A DNA stretch of 5,987 bases, from the NCBI GenBank assembly GCA_023438965.1, contig JAEXPB010000464.1:1-5987 (forward strand), in the 5' to 3' direction. Both the position numbers and the translations under genes were made by a program. Positions 4,572-5,987 of this stretch are shown here, in pieces. Under the pieces are notes generated by a model. It had not been told where the DNA came from and searched no databases. It worked only from the letters and a program-made list of their open reading frames with translations. The stretch comes from Bacillota bacterium. GTDB taxonomy: Bacteria; Bacillota; Clostridia; Saccharofermentanales; UBA5734. The number at the start of each line of letters is the position of its first letter. Position 1 is the stretch's first letter.

Positions 4572-5987
4572 ATGAGAAAGAATAAAATTAAAATGAGTGT
4601 GGCAGTATCCTGGATCATTTCCTATGTGATATCCTTTAGCATACCCTTCATAATATTTGCCATACTCTATCAAAATGCCAACACCTTGATCAAGAAGGAA
4701 ATAGATACCTCCAACATGCTGATGCTCAGCAAAACACAGATGGAAATCGATCAGCGACTGAGTCAGACCAATCGGATCTTTGATGAAATCAAGTATGATG
4801 CCAGCTTAAATTATGCACAATTATATTATGGCCAGCCAGATGGGACTCAGATTAATTCAATGAAAACAGTCATGAACAATCTGGATATCTGGACCAAAGC
4901 CTATAATTATATTGAACAATCTTTTATCTATCTGGGTAACAGCAACCTTGTTATTGCCAATACCAGCATTAGCTCGGACCTGTCATTTTATTATGCCTAT
5001 TTTGCCAGCACGGGCATCAGTTTTGAAGAATGGAATCGAAAAATGACACTCCGAAGTGAAGGAGAATTCATATTATTGCAAAAAGAAGATAAGTCTGGCT
5101 ATATCAAGGATTTCATTGTCTATATCAAGACAATCCCGACTAATCTGATGCTGGAATCTCAGAACAATCTCATTGTCGTTCTTGATAAGAATTATATCAA
5201 TTCAGAAATTACCAAACTGGATTCTTCACTGGATGTAACGACCGCGTTAATCAAAGTCGATAATGAAATCCTGGCTTGCAATGGCAACCCAGACCAATAT
5301 AAAGGGATCATTAATGATATTGACCAGTCAGCGAATAATTATATCAGGAACAGGCAATTGGTGACCTATATTCAATCTGGCATAAAGGATTTATATTATG
5401 TCAGCATGATGGATACCGATGTCTATTTCTACAAATTGAATAATTTCCGATTGGCGGGCATATTCTGTTTCTTGTTAAGCCTATTTTTGCTGGTGATTAG
5501 TTCATATATCCTGTTGAAAATCAACTATACGCCACTCAAGAAGATCATTGCCATTTTCCGGAACCGCAGCGATCAGAGTGTCTATTCCGGTTTTCTGGAA
5601 TATAATACGATCGTAAATGCCGTGAAATCGATTACCAGCGAGAAGTCACTGCTGCAAGGAACAGCAGATAAATATAATACGTATCTGCTGCAAAAAGCCT
5701 TGCGTGACCTATTGCTCCGGAAAGGCAATTACGCAACGATTATTGAACAGCTAAAGCAGTCCTTTGATATCTGCCTGGATAAAGAGTATTTTAGCCTGGC
5801 GTTGTTTGATGTCTATGAAATCGGCAGAATTTTTTTCGCGGAATACCAAAACAATGAAGAAAAGGTCATTGAACTGATAGCCTTTATGATCAATAATCTG
5901 GCCACTGATATCGCAGGCAGTTCCGTTATAACCACCTATACGATTATGAATGGTAAAACTGTGATCCTATTCAATCTGGATAAAGAT
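4572..5987 (+). CDS. membrane-anchored AraC-family sensor-regulator, YesS-like (3' end outside window)
   Basis: The first 472 codons are open to the window edge with no stop. After a basic start (MRKNKIK) comes a TM helix at about residues 12-34, an extracytoplasmic domain of about 255 residues (35-290) of the size and pattern of Cache-type sensors, and a second TM at about 294-316. N-Y-T-P-L-K-K-I-I (318-326) follows, as in the HAMP-like linker of YesM/YesS proteins. A cytoplasmic segment (about 365-472, with A-L-R-D-L-L-L and F-S-L-A-L-F-D-V-Y) resembles the degenerate cyclase-like region before the C-terminal AraC helix-turn-helix in YesS-like regulators. That DNA-binding half is not in view, so a histidine kinase (YesM) is the main alternative; against it, no HisKA/HATPase pattern appears in the 156 residues after TM2. 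Such proteins sense extracellular glycans or sugars and control nearby transporter genes. The ATG follows GAGGGTG (4559-4565). The gene is clearly AT-rich compared with the left block. Confidence 0.8.
   Translation, partial: MRKNKIKMSVAVSWIISYVISFSIPFIIFAILYQNANTLIKKEIDTSNMLMLSKTQMEIDQRLSQTNRIFDEIKYDASLNYAQLYYGQPDGTQINSMKTVMNNLDIWTKAYNYIEQSFIYLGNSNLVIANTSISSDLSFYYAYFASTGISFEEWNRKMTLRSEGEFILLQKEDKSGYIKDFIVYIKTIPTNLMLESQNNLIVVLDKNYINSEITKLDSSLDVTTALIKVDNEILACNGNPDQYKGIINDIDQSANNYIRNRQLVTYIQSGIKDLYYVSMMDTDVYFYKLNNFRLAGIFCFLLSLFLLVISSYILLKINYTPLKKIIAIFRNRSDQSVYSGFLEYNTIVNAVKSITSEKSLLQGTADKYNTYLLQKALRDLLLRKGNYATIIEQLKQSFDICLDKEYFSLALFDVYEIGRIFFAEYQNNEEKVIELIAFMINNLATDIAGSSVITTYTIMNGKTVILFNLDKD

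Noticed and set aside
4179..4673. Minus-strand open frame of about 164 codons spanning the gap between the URO-D-family gene and the membrane regulator.
   Set aside because: It lies opposite two convincing plus-strand genes and their start signals and has no recognisable domain.
1..5987. Searched by eye for CRISPR arrays, tRNA or rRNA genes, insertion-sequence ends and phage or plasmid genes.
   Set aside because: No regularly spaced direct repeats, no cloverleaf-like segment and no transposase, integrase or replication gene were seen. Gaps between genes are under 300 bases each.

Overview
The window holds five protein-coding regions in two blocks pointing away from a shared gap at about 2261-2403. 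Short intergenic gaps, purine-rich Shine-Dalgarno sequences (AAGGAG, AGGAGGT, GAGGGG), two AraC-type regulators (one anchored in the membrane like Bacillus YesS), and glycosidases without visible export signals all suggest a Gram-positive, probably anaerobic carbohydrate-degrading Firmicute (Clostridia or Paenibacillus-like). This is an inference from gene style. No rRNA or other marker gene is present to fix the lineage.

Left block, minus strand, GC-rich: a GH29 alpha-L-fucosidase (551-2260) with an added C-terminal beta-rich domain, followed downstream by the start of a GH99-like/WbsX-type protein (1-260, cut by the window edge). The two are separated by 290 bases that contain a 56-base nested inverted repeat (435-490) and a good sigma-70-type promoter for the GH99-like gene (352-379), so the second gene probably has its own transcript start.

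Central divergent gap (2261-2403): contains the start signals of the fucosidase and of a plus-strand cupin-AraC regulator (2404-3225, GTG start behind a perfect AGGAGGT). A 19-base dyad (AGATAA-7-TTATCT) in the gap is a candidate operator. Divergent placement suggests that the regulator controls the fucosidase and perhaps itself.

Right block, plus strand, progressively more AT-rich: a uroporphyrinogen-decarboxylase-superfamily protein (3423-4466) of the MtaA/CmuA methyltransferase type, and a two-TM AraC-family sensor-regulator of YesS type (4572 to the window end, incomplete). The URO-D-family protein has lost the His-X-Cys part of the zinc site of its methyltransferase relatives, reading V-I-G-G-N at that place, but keeps the distal GCG cysteine.

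Taken together this looks like a glycan-utilisation locus for fucosylated or similar deoxy-sugar substrates. Two regulators flank an orphan URO-D-family protein of unknown reaction. The most interesting point is that protein: no corrinoid protein or methyltransferase partner is visible, and its metal site is degenerate.
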